The notes below the pieces were generated by a model, which made no database searches, was not told the DNA's origin, and was given only the letters and a program-made list of their open reading frames with translations. A stretch of 64,000 nt of DNA, from positions 2,975,040 to 3,039,039 of the forward strand of contig NZ_OY762015.1 in assembly GCF_963665055.1 (NCBI RefSeq). Direction: 5' to 3'. Every line of letters begins with the position of its first letter. The first letter of the stretch is position 1. Of the stretch, positions 1 to 8,094 are shown piece after piece. This stretch comes from an uncultured Methanobacterium sp. (GTDB lineage: Archaea; Methanobacteriota; Methanobacteria; Methanobacteriales; Methanobacteriaceae). Position numbers and translations under genes: made by a program.

Positions 1-318
1 AAGAATAAGACAACTTTAACGGATTTAGTGGAAAAATATGGGAATAATATGAAAAATATGCTTCTCAACGATCCTTTACCCCCATCAAATGTCAACGTTT
101 TGATGCATGCATTTGGCTATTTTTCCAAGGATCTCTCTCCTCAAGAGAAGGCATTTTTTCTGGAATCCCTTGAAAAATATCGCCATGGACGAGTACCCCT
201 ATTATTAATCCAAAACTTACTTAAATCATTGATTATTCGCTTTAATAATGAATATCTCATGGATCAAACTTTTTTTCAGCCGTATCCTGAGGAATTAATG
301 GAAATAACCTTCATTTAA
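1..318 (+). CDS. DUF1722 (YbgA-like) domain protein, 3' end only
   Basis: The frame is open from the first base of the window, so this is the C-terminal part of a longer gene. The visible 105 residues resemble the DUF1722/YbgA domain: an HAFGYFSKDLS segment, then an alternating helical region with YRHGRVPLLLIQNLLKS and the ending YLMDQTFFQPYPEELME. In many organisms this domain is fused behind a DUF523 domain, but that part would lie upstream of the window. The molecular function of the family is not established. The GTG at 28 is internal, not a start. Family assignment is from motif recall. Confidence 0.75.
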   Translation, partial: KNKTTLTDLVEKYGNNMKNMLLNDPLPPSNVNVLMHAFGYFSKDLSPQEKAFFLESLEKYRHGRVPLLLIQNLLKSLIIRFNNEYLMDQTFFQPYPEELMEITFI

Positions 319-914
319 TACATCCATTTATTCATCCAAAACCTCAGTTTATTGTCTAGTTCACATAATCCAATCATTTAATCCAACCTTACATCTCCAA
401 TAATCTTTTTTATTTCATATTTTAAGTATACACAGCCGGAAATTTTTTTATAATTTTAAGGGAACTATTTGATTTGGATATGTGTATATAATGATCTACA
501 TTCTCTGTCTTTGACTTAATGGGCAATTTTTGATGTTCTTTCTGTTACTAATTTGATGATGATACTGAAGATGTGGCTTAAATTAATGGGTTCTTTAATA
601 TAAAAAAAGCGTGAATATATTTTTGATATTGAAGATAACTTATACAGATGCTATAATCTTTTACAAATTATCATCCTTTACAAATTCCGGGCAGGATGAG
701 TGTGAAAAATTGTGGTTAGATAATTACTCATTAGGATAACTTTATATTTAACGTTGAATCTAATAAATAAAGGAGCTTAAATGGAGCTTTACCTAACTTT
801 CTGAAGATTTTTAAAATATTAAAGTATGCAGATTAAGCAAATAAGCAATATCTGCTCTATGAATGTTTAATTACAGTATACAGATTCAAAATTTGTACTA
901 TAAGAGTGATAAAA
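319..914. other. AT-rich intergenic region upstream of bioY
   Basis: About 600 bp without a supported long gene. It holds an archaeal TATA-like box (TTTATATT, 741-748), a ribosome-site-like AGGAG (771-775) and a seven-codon ORF (781-804), described separately. The rest is low-complexity AT-rich DNA in which I see no RNA gene or conserved reading frame. Confidence 0.6.
741..804 (+). promoter_or_regulatory. Candidate promoter with a seven-codon upstream ORF before bioY
   Basis: A TATA-like TTTATATT lies at 741-748. About 25 bases downstream comes AGGAG (771-775), then ATG at 781 opening a seven-residue ORF, MELYLTF, ending in TGA at 802-804. The spacing from AGGAG to ATG is five bases. The bioY start follows 110 bases later. 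The elements are seen directly; that they act as promoter and leader peptide is inference, and such a short ORF can occur by chance. Confidence 0.3.
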
Positions 915-1532
915 ATGGAAATCAGCATTGATAATTATTTTCAGAAGAGATATTCACTTTTCGCCTGGCGTTCCAATACTTCGGTGGTAAACAAGGTGAT
1001 CCTGGCATTTTTCATGGCATGCATCACTGGGTTAATGGCTCAAATAATAATACCACTTCCCTGGACTCCGGTACCTGTAACAGCGCAGACATTTGCTGTT
1101 TTGATGGCTGGGGTAGTTCTTGGTCGTAGGTGGGGTGGAATTAGCCAGGTAATGTATCTGGCAGTTGGACTACTGGGGGTTCCCTGGTTTGCAGGACTCA
1201 CTGGGGGTTATGCAATACTTTTAGGTGCTACCGGAGGATATTTCCTGGGTTTCATTCTAACGGCATTTGTAATGGGCTACGTTACTGATAAATATGTTCA
1301 GTCTCGAAATTTCCGCCCAATGTTAGGATTGACATTCCTGGTAAATTTCGCCTTTATCTACGTTCCTGGCCTCCTGGGACTAGGATTATGGATGTACACG
1401 GTTAACGGAACATTCCCCACCTTCTTAACCCTGATAACAATGGGTCTTTTACCCTTCATTATTGGAGACATGGTGAAGATAGGTGGTGTAGCAGCCCTTA
1501 CCAAGGCAATAACTCCCAAAAAAGAATATTAA
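915..1532 (+). CDS. bioY: Biotin transporter substrate-binding protein BioY
   Basis: Integral membrane S-component that binds biotin, working alone or with an ECF energy-coupling module. The 205-residue protein has about six hydrophobic segments and the BioY pattern: a first membrane helix after VNKVILAFFMA, then PLPWTPVPVTAQTFAVLMAG, and the Gly-rich GYAILLGATGGYFLGF. Length fits the family. ATG 915 is preferred over GTG 906 because GAGTGAT just upstream forms the ribosome site. No ecfA/ecfT genes are in the window. A long leader precedes it, so regulation by biotin is possible but no known operator was recognised. Confidence 0.9.
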   Translation: MEISIDNYFQKRYSLFAWRSNTSVVNKVILAFFMACITGLMAQIIIPLPWTPVPVTAQTFAVLMAGVVLGRRWGGISQVMYLAVGLLGVPWFAGLTGGYAILLGATGGYFLGFILTAFVMGYVTDKYVQSRNFRPMLGLTFLVNFAFIYVPGLLGLGLWMYTVNGTFPTFLTLITMGLLPFIIGDMVKIGGVAALTKAITPKKEY

Positions 1533-1582
1533 ACCAGAAAAGATTTTTTAAATAATAAAAAAATCTATATGGATTTTTTCTC

Positions 1583-2014
1583 ATGGTAACAAACCAGGAT
1601 GATGACGGTTCTGAACCATTAAGGATCAGAGCCCATCATATTCTCTGTATGCAGGGTTTTCAGGGACTTGGCTACAGTAAGGAATTCACCAGAAACATGA
1701 CCATGATAACAGAAAAAATCCAAAGAAACCCTTCTTTTTTTATTAAAATTATCATTGAAGCCGATTCCATCTGCGAACATTGTCCCAATCTCTCAGATGG
1801 TGTGTGTAACCTAGAAATGGACTCTCTTAGACATATTAGTTCTATGGACTCATTGGTTCTTAAAAATTTAAATGTGGAATCAGGTTCTGTGATCTCCTCT
1901 GCACAGCTTAAAACTTTAGCTGGTAGTTTAACTCCCAAAAAAGTTGAAAAAATATGTGGAGACTGTAGCTGGAGGGAGGATTGTCTTTATTTTCAGGAAA
2001 AATGTTTGATCTAA
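1583..2014 (+). CDS. DUF1284 cysteine-rich protein
   Basis: A 143-residue soluble protein with the DUF1284 hallmark LRIRAHHILCMQGFQGLGYS near the N terminus. Conserved cysteines follow as CEHC (about residues 63-66), a CNLE motif and a C-terminal CGDC and C-x-x-x-x-x-C set. The cysteine spacing suggests metal or Fe-S binding, but this is inference; the family has no assigned function. It lies 50 bp after bioY on the same strand and may be cotranscribed. The ribosome site before ATG 1583 is weak. Confidence 0.8.
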   Translation: MVTNQDDDGSEPLRIRAHHILCMQGFQGLGYSKEFTRNMTMITEKIQRNPSFFIKIIIEADSICEHCPNLSDGVCNLEMDSLRHISSMDSLVLKNLNVESGSVISSAQLKTLAGSLTPKKVEKICGDCSWREDCLYFQEKCLI

Positions 2015-2309
2015 AAAAGTTTTAAGTAGTTAATTCCTTAATTTTCAATTTATGCTACTTTATTTCCTGTTCTTTAAGTTTAATACGTCCGTACGGTTTA
2101 AGTTCCATATTAACTTTTCATCCTACAGTTCATTTTATAGCTTTCTGATAAATATCTTAAGACATGATACAAAACTTAGAAATATAATTTTAGGGAACAA
2201 ACTCAGAATAATAAGCTTGGGAAAACTAACTTTAGGCAATACTAAGTTTATAAAATACTAATCTCTTATGGAATACTAAAATTAATAATCTTAATGAAAG
2301 AGGGAAAAT

Positions 2310-2758
2310 ATGGGGATTAAACACCAAAAATTCATGACCGAAGCTAAAAAAGAGGCTGAAAAAAGTTTAAATATTGGGGGAATTCCTGTTGGGGCTGTTT
2401 TGGTCAAAAACGGTGAAATAATAGCGAGGGGACATAATAAAAGGATTCAACTTGACTCCTGCATTCTTCATGCTGAAATGGATTGTCTGGAAAACGCTGG
2501 CAGGATCAAAACAGTAGATTACAGAAATTGTATAATGTACACTACTCTCTCACCATGTGCCATGTGTTCAGGGCAATAGTACTTTACAACATTTCCACGG
2601 TGGTTATGGGAGAAAATGAAAACTTTAGGGGCTCGGAACAATATTTGAAGGATAATGGTGTGGAGTTGTTAAACCTGAACCTGGATTCGTGTAAAAAGAT
2701 GTTGGGAACATTTATCGAAAACAACCCTAAATTATGGGATGAAGATATTGGGATTTAA
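2310..2758 (+). pseudogene. Yeast-type cytosine deaminase, interrupted by a one-base frameshift
   Basis: Zn-dependent deaminase of the Fcy1 type (cytosine to uracil, pyrimidine salvage). The first frame (2310-2579) carries HAEMDCLENAGR and SPCAMCSG, the Zn-binding and catalytic motifs. It then hits a stop, while the next frame continues with IVLYNISTVVMGENENF and the typical ending FIENNPKLWDEDIGI. Adding one G to the GGG run at 2571-2573 restores PCAMCSGAIVLYNI and a 149-residue protein, close to the yeast enzyme's length. AGAGGG before ATG 2310 is a good ribosome site. Because other genes here show the same kind of lesion, a sequence error is as likely as a real pseudogene. Confidence 0.8.
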
Positions 2759-3023
2759 CTGCTAGATTAATTAGGGTTTTAAGGTTTATTAGGGTTTTAA
2801 GGTTGATTTGTGATTGATATATTAAATACTTTTTTATAAATGCTTTTTATATTGAAATTTCTATAAAGAAAATAAGGAAAAATATTTTACAAAAAATATC
2901 GATAATAATACTAATAATAAAATCTAAAATTCAGTAAAGAGATTTTTTTAGTAAAAAAGATCTTGAAAATACTAAAAAGCTTGGAAAAACATTTAAAAAA
3001 ATAAAACTTATGGGGCGATAGAA

Positions 3024-3389
3024 ATGGTGAAATGGGGACCAGTAATAGTAGGATTTATTTTAGCAGTCATCCTGGGCAATCTATTCGGGATTTACGTGAA
3101 TCAGTACTGGGGCGTAAACCTGGGACTGTTCATTGCAGGGTTCATAGTTGGATACTGGGTGCATGAAGGAATAATTGGTGGCCTGTGGAATGCTACAGTA
3201 GCTGGTGCATTCGGGTCCATAGTACTGGCAATTCTGTTGATTGTTGGTGGTACTATCTTTGGTGGAGCTGCCGGTCTTGCAGCAGGGGCAGTAACTGGTT
3301 TCACCATAGTAATAGTTTCCTTAATTGCCAATATAGTCTTTATGGGTGTTGGAGGAGCCATTGGTGGCATGCTCAGTGGTAGTGATTGA
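3024..3389 (+). CDS. DUF5518 small membrane protein
   Basis: A 121-residue, Gly-rich integral membrane protein with about four hydrophobic segments: residues 4-24, 34-52, 60-82 and 88-112. It has almost no charged residues and looks like the DUF5518 family, which is common in Methanobacteriales and has no known function. ATG 3024 follows GGGGCGATAGAA. T-rich tracts downstream (about 3428-3457) probably end transcription and face the convergent ASCH-TPR gene. Antisense frames over this gene are shadows. Confidence 0.8.
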   Translation: MVKWGPVIVGFILAVILGNLFGIYVNQYWGVNLGLFIAGFIVGYWVHEGIIGGLWNATVAGAFGSIVLAILLIVGGTIFGGAAGLAAGAVTGFTIVIVSLIANIVFMGVGGAIGGMLSGSD

Positions 3390-3493
3390 AAATAGTAATT
3401 GCCTTAAAAAAGAATCAATTAATATTTTTTTTAATCTTTTTACCTATTTTTTTTAACTCGGGGTAGTTGCATTAGTTAATTATGATGGTATGA

Positions 3494-4627
3494 TTAAAGA
3501 TTTTCCAGACATTCATCCATCAAAATCTGTGCATCTTCATTTTCAGGATTCAAAATCAACGCCTTTCGAAAGCACAACACTGCATTCTCAAACTGGTTTA
3601 GTTCCATGAAGGCCACTCCCTTGTTACTCAAGAATATCTCATTGTCTGGTTCTAATGAAAGTGCTTTATCATAACACTCCACAGCCTCATCAAACCGGTT
3701 TAGTTCCATGAGTGCATTGCCTTTACGATTCCATGTGGAAGAATCAGATTCATCTTCCAGACATAACTCCAGGGAACGATCATAACATTCAAGAGCCTCT
3801 TCTGCCTGATCTATTTGGGATAAAAGGTTTCCTTTGGCATTCCATGCTTCTGAATCCTCTGGATCCAGTTTTAAGATTTTATCATAGCAGGTCAATGCCT
3901 CCTGGAAACTTCCCAGCATTTCCAGAATGAATCCTCTCCAGTACAATACCAACAAGTTTTTGTCATTGATCTTCAGGGCTTTGTCACTGGTTTTAAGTGC
4001 TTCTTCTGGTCTGTTGGAGTTTAAGAGTGCTATTGCTTTGTTATTCAACAGATATTCATTATCAGGCTCCAGTTCCAGGGCCTGATCATAACATTTCAAG
4101 GCTTCCTGGAATTGTCCCAGACGTGAAAGGTTATCTCCTTTACGGTTCAGGATGTAAACATCGTCTGGATCGATTTTTAAAGCGGCGTTGTAACATACCA
4201 CTGATTTGTCGAATTTTCCCACATCAAAGAGTATGTCTGCTCTTTTGGTGATCATGGACTTTTCATCTATTTTAGCCCCTTCCCATTCTTCCATGGGAAG
4301 TTTAAGGAACCTTATAACCTGGAAAAGTGATTCATCACTGCTGTGTTCCGGGTACATCTTCCTAAATTCAGATTCTAATTCTGAAGCATCATTGAAACCT
4401 TCTTCACGGGCCAGTTCATCATTACGGATAAGATCAGCAAACCTAACCACTTCTACATCAGTCACTTCTGCCTCAAAGAGTTTTTTCCGCTCTTTTGAGA
4501 CCAGATTCCAGTAACAGTGCAGGCGATCTCCTTGGGATAATGGATTTTTCCATATTTTTCGGATGGTGGTGGTTTTTTCCCCAGTTATAAGGTCTAAATG
4601 ACGACTTCCAAATAGCAGGATCGGTAT
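3494..4627 (-). CDS. ASCH domain-TPR repeat fusion protein, apparent ATA start
   Basis: The C-terminal three quarters are tandem TPR units of 34 residues with the usual pattern (AWNAKGNLL, ALECYDRSLELEP), a protein-interaction scaffold. The first ATG/GTG/TTG codon in frame is GTG 4465, but the frame is open and clearly coding to 4627. The added 54 residues give an ASCH-like domain with LLFGSRHLDLITGEKTTTIR (the G-x-K-T-x-T-x-R signature) and GDRLHCYWN; ASCH domains are linked to RNA. The codon where this family should begin is ATA at 4627-4625, preceded by GGAGGG at good spacing. So it is either a rare AUA start or an ATG changed to ATA. Full length would be 377 residues. Confidence 0.8.
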   Translation of the reverse strand: MPILLFGSRHLDLITGEKTTTIRKIWKNPLSQGDRLHCYWNLVSKERKKLFEAEVTDVEVVRFADLIRNDELAREEGFNDASELESEFRKMYPEHSSDESLFQVIRFLKLPMEEWEGAKIDEKSMITKRADILFDVGKFDKSVVCYNAALKIDPDDVYILNRKGDNLSRLGQFQEALKCYDQALELEPDNEYLLNNKAIALLNSNRPEEALKTSDKALKINDKNLLVLYWRGFILEMLGSFQEALTCYDKILKLDPEDSEAWNAKGNLLSQIDQAEEALECYDRSLELCLEDESDSSTWNRKGNALMELNRFDEAVECYDKALSLEPDNEIFLSNKGVAFMELNQFENAVLCFRKALILNPENEDAQILMDECLENL

Positions 4628-4788
4628 TTCACACCCTCCAGTTGGTTGTTTAATAAATTCAAATCAAATTAAATGTTATGATAGTTCAAACGTTTTTGAT
4701 AGCATTAATATTATTGTAGATATTATTGAGTTTGAGATATGCTTGAGTTTCTGGGTATGTTTGTGTTTGTGATCTGCTGGGTGAATGT

Positions 4789-5889
4789 TCACTGTAAAAT
4801 GTTCTTAAGAACATTAATAAACTGTTCATCCTCTTCCATGGTAGCTACACTAACCCTTATCCAGTAATCATCTAAACCACGGAAAGAACTACAGTCCCTA
4901 ACTATTATGCCATTTTTCATGAGTTCTTCTGAGATCTCTTTGGAATTCATTCCTGTGCCACGAACATCCACTAGGATATAATTGGCCCATGACTGATAAA
5001 CCTTTAACGCAGGGAATTTGGACATTTCTCTGTACAAGTAATCCCTGCTCTGGATGGATAACTGGGTGGATTTTTCAATGTAATTTGGATCATCTAAAGT
5101 GGTGACTGCTGCCAGGTAAGAAAGTTTAATAAGACTGAAAACGGGTTTGACACGGTGCATGTACTGGATGAAATCTTTGTGACCTATCCCATAGCCGATC
5201 CTCATACCAGCTAGCCCCATTACCTTGGAGAAAGTTCTGAGGATGAAGAGATTGTCATATTCAGCCAGGAGTTCCAGATTGTTAACACCGGAAAACTCCC
5301 AGTAAGCCTCATCAACCACTACCAGGGCATCAGTGCTTTCTAGAATGGTTCGAATATCCTGTTTATCAATCAACCCTCCGGAGGGATTGTTGGGTGTGCA
5401 GAGAAAAATAACCTTTGTACGGGGGGAAATTGCTTCCAGTACAGAGTTAAGGTCCAACTGGTTTTTCTCGATATCCCAGCGTGCATAAACTGGAACTGCC
5501 CCGTGTATGTTGAATGTGAATTCATAGTACATGTAGGATGGTGGGTGGACAATGTACTCATCACCTGGTTCAATGAGGGTCTTGGCCAGCACATCCAGGA
5601 TCTCATCAGCCCCATCTCCACCCACAATTATCTCCTCAGGACTCGTACCGGCATAAGAGGCGATTTTGCCCTTCAGATCATCAATATTTGATTCAGGGTA
5701 GGTGTTAATTGTGTGAAGATTTTCTTCCAGAGCTTTTATTGCCATCGGGGATGGCCCCATTGGATTTTCATTGGATCCCATTCTAATTATTTTAGCAGGA
5801 TCAAGACCGTAAGCACGGGCTAGATCTGCATTTGACCTACCTGGAACGTATGGATCAAGTTCATTAACTGTATTTTTTATATTAACCAT
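4789..5889 (-). CDS. hisC: Histidinol-phosphate aminotransferase
   Basis: PLP-dependent class I/II aminotransferase that converts imidazole-acetol phosphate to histidinol phosphate in histidine synthesis. The 366 residues show the family pattern: SNENPMGPSP near residue 40, CTPNNPSGG at 164-172, DEAYWEF near 193 and the PLP lysine in RTFSKVMGLAGMR (Lys222). Length is typical. It starts with ATG 5889, 20 bp after the end of the gamma-carbonic-anhydrase-like gene, so the two probably form an operon. No other his genes are nearby, as is usual for scattered archaeal his genes. Confidence 0.93.
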   Translation of the reverse strand: MVNIKNTVNELDPYVPGRSNADLARAYGLDPAKIIRMGSNENPMGPSPMAIKALEENLHTINTYPESNIDDLKGKIASYAGTSPEEIIVGGDGADEILDVLAKTLIEPGDEYIVHPPSYMYYEFTFNIHGAVPVYARWDIEKNQLDLNSVLEAISPRTKVIFLCTPNNPSGGLIDKQDIRTILESTDALVVVDEAYWEFSGVNNLELLAEYDNLFILRTFSKVMGLAGMRIGYGIGHKDFIQYMHRVKPVFSLIKLSYLAAVTTLDDPNYIEKSTQLSIQSRDYLYREMSKFPALKVYQSWANYILVDVRGTGMNSKEISEELMKNGIIVRDCSSFRGLDDYWIRVSVATMEEDEQFINVLKNILQ

Positions 5890-5909
5890 TAAATCAATCC
5901 GTCATTGTT

Positions 5910-6401
5910 TTATTTATTCTGATCAGCAAGCTTTAAATAGCGTAAAGCAGTATTTTCAATCTCTTTTATTTCTTCTTCCCCTAGTTTGCGCACTGCTCGG
6001 GCAGGAGCGCCCATTATAAGATGTCCTTCTGGGAAGACCTTTCCTCCAGGTACCACTGATCCGGCAGCCACTATACTGTTTTTCTGGATGTGACTACCAT
6101 TTAATAAAGTGGAGTTCATGCCAATAATACAGTTATCATCCACCTTACAGCCGTGGAGTACAGCTGCATGTCCTACTGAAACACAATCTCCTATTTTCAG
6201 GGGGAAATCTTTTGAAGAGTGTAGTACAGAATTGTCCTGTACATTGGAAAAACTGCCAATGGTTATACTTTCTATATCTCCCCTTATCACTGCATTATAC
6301 CATAGGGAGGAATTTTTACCTATAATAACATTTCCAATGGTGTGAACACCCGGGAAAATCTGGACACTGGGATGAATCATAGTCCTAATTATGATTTCCA
6401 T
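5910..6401 (-). CDS. Gamma-carbonic anhydrase-like hexapeptide protein
   Basis: Left-handed beta-helix protein of the gamma-carbonic anhydrase/YrdA family. Hexapeptide repeats run through most of the 163 residues. Three histidines at the expected places (SVLHSS, and GHAAVLHG with two) could bind the metal as in Cam. The proton-shuttle loop of true Cam is not obvious, so activity is uncertain. MGAPARAVRKL near the end is typical of the family. The start could be ATG 6401 or ATG 6380 (MIHPSV); the good ribosome site GGTGAA is better spaced for an out-of-frame ATG at 6405. Probably cotranscribed with hisC. Confidence 0.85.
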   Translation of the reverse strand: MEIIIRTMIHPSVQIFPGVHTIGNVIIGKNSSLWYNAVIRGDIESITIGSFSNVQDNSVLHSSKDFPLKIGDCVSVGHAAVLHGCKVDDNCIIGMNSTLLNGSHIQKNSIVAAGSVVPGGKVFPEGHLIMGAPARAVRKLGEEEIKEIENTALRYLKLADQNK

Positions 6402-6625
6402 TCATAAAAACATTTCACCAAGACCTTAATATCCAAATCCTAATTTAAATTCACTGAAAATATACGAGAATTCATTCATTTAAGAATTCATACTCTTCTG
6501 AATGGAATCATATTCTTGGAATAGGAAACATATTGTTTGAATGGAAAATTAAACTTAATGGAAGTTGAAGTAATTAAAATAAAATATACAAACAAACTAA
6601 AAAAAGGTGTTATTAATAATTTTAA

Positions 6626-7906
6626 CTATTTTTTATCCTTCATTTCTTGTTTCTGGTGATGTATAACAATTTTATTGTCCTCTATGTCTCGATAGATTAT
6701 GGCACCAGATCCTACTGAAGAATTTAAACCAATCGTCACTCCAGGATTGAAACTGGAATTAATACCAGTTTTAACTCCATCAGCAAATATAACACCCATC
6801 TTACGCCTGCCACTGTTGACTCTTACTCCTTTAACTGTTACTTTCACCCCACCATCGTCGAAACGTAGGTTGGCAATATTGGTTCCGGCGGCGAGGTTAC
6901 AATTTGCCCCAATTATGGAGTCTCCAACATATGAGAGGTGGTTTACATTTGTTCCATCCATAATTATTGAATTTTTAATTTCAACTGCGTTTCCAACGTT
7001 AACATCATTACCAATGGAGGTGTGTTTGCGCAGGAACGTGTTAGGGCCAATATCGCAGTTTTCTCCAATGTAAACCGGTCCCATGATGTAAGTTCCCGAA
7101 CGGATGATGCTTCCTTCTTTGACTATTACTGGGCCGTGAATAGTAACACCAGGTTCAATTTCACCATCAATCTGGGTTTCGGATACTTCTAAATAGTGTT
7201 CGTTTAATTCTAGGAATTCCCAGGGACGTCCTACATCGATCCATTTGTCATGGGACACCAGACCTAAAACCATTTTACCCTCTTTGATCTGGATTTTAAG
7301 GGAATCTGTTATTTCATATTCGCCTCGTTCAGATTTACCAGTTTTTTTTATGGCCTGAAAAATTGTGGGGTCAAAAAGGTAAATTCCGGCGTTTATAAGG
7401 TTACTGGGGGCCTCACCAGGATTTGGTTTTTCAACGATATCTTTGATGTGATCCCCTTCCAGTTCCACCACTCCAAAGGAAGAAGGATCATCAACTTCAG
7501 TGAGAACCAGAATGGATTGTGCATGGGAATTGTGATATTTGTCCATCAAGTTTTTTATCAACTTATTTTGCAGGATTATGTCTCCGTTGGTAACTATGAT
7601 GGCATCTTTATCTTCTTTTGCAATACCCTCTACCTGCCCTATAGCGTGGGCAGTTCCCAGACGTTCTTCCTGGGTTATGTAGGTGATGTTAACTCCCAGG
7701 GTTTTTCCATCCTTAAAATGTTCCATCACAGCTTCCCTCTGGTAACCCACTATCATGGTAATATCTTTTATCCCTGCATCCCGTAATGCTTCTACATTAT
7801 ACTCCAGGAGAGGTTTTCCCCCTACAGGGAGCATTGTTTTTGGCCGGGTGAGTGTTAAGGGTCGCATCCTGGTCCCTTCACCTGCGGTAAGTATAACTGC
7901 CCTCAT
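6626..7906 (-). CDS. glmU: Bifunctional sugar-1-phosphate nucleotidylyltransferase/acetyltransferase (GlmU-like)
   Basis: Makes UDP-N-acetylglucosamine from glucosamine-1-phosphate by acetyl transfer and uridyl transfer; the sugar nucleotide feeds pseudomurein and glycan synthesis. Residues 1-225 form the nucleotidyltransferase domain with AGEGTRMRPLTLTRPK and the metal-binding VTNGDI. Residues about 245-420 form a left-handed beta helix (GVTIHGPVIVKEGSIIRSG, then RRKMGVIFADGVKTG). At 426 residues it matches archaeal GlmU. It lies 190 bp downstream of glmM on the same strand, which makes glucosamine-1-phosphate, so the two act in sequence. Confidence 0.9.
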   Translation of the reverse strand: MRAVILTAGEGTRMRPLTLTRPKTMLPVGGKPLLEYNVEALRDAGIKDITMIVGYQREAVMEHFKDGKTLGVNITYITQEERLGTAHAIGQVEGIAKEDKDAIIVTNGDIILQNKLIKNLMDKYHNSHAQSILVLTEVDDPSSFGVVELEGDHIKDIVEKPNPGEAPSNLINAGIYLFDPTIFQAIKKTGKSERGEYEITDSLKIQIKEGKMVLGLVSHDKWIDVGRPWEFLELNEHYLEVSETQIDGEIEPGVTIHGPVIVKEGSIIRSGTYIMGPVYIGENCDIGPNTFLRKHTSIGNDVNVGNAVEIKNSIIMDGTNVNHLSYVGDSIIGANCNLAAGTNIANLRFDDGGVKVTVKGVRVNSGRRKMGVIFADGVKTGINSSFNPGVTIGLNSSVGSGAIIYRDIEDNKIVIHHQKQEMKDKK

Positions 7907-8009
7907 TTTAATTCCTCTTATACATTATTTTTTTATTATTAAAATAGGATTATGAACCGTTAATATATTTATTTTTCTAAATTTTAGGATTTTATAGAGA
8001 TTAAGAGTT

Positions 8010-8084
8010 TATTTTAAGTTTTTAGGTAGACTAATAACTTATTTGGGATTCTGGAGGATTGGGGGCCTATTTTAAGTTTTTAGG
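8010..8084. repeat. 17-bp direct repeat between glmU and glmM
   Basis: Two identical copies of tattttaagtttttagg lie at 8010-8026 and 8068-8084, within the 190-bp gap before glmU. They may be leftovers of slippage or binding sites near the glmU promoter; nothing else supports either reading. Confidence 0.5.
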
Positions 8085-8094
8085 GATTTAAAGT

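Noticed and set aside
2052..2261. Possible 69-residue protein
   Set aside because: Ile/Phe/Asn/Lys-rich translation of AT-rich spacer, no ribosome site and no recognisable pattern.
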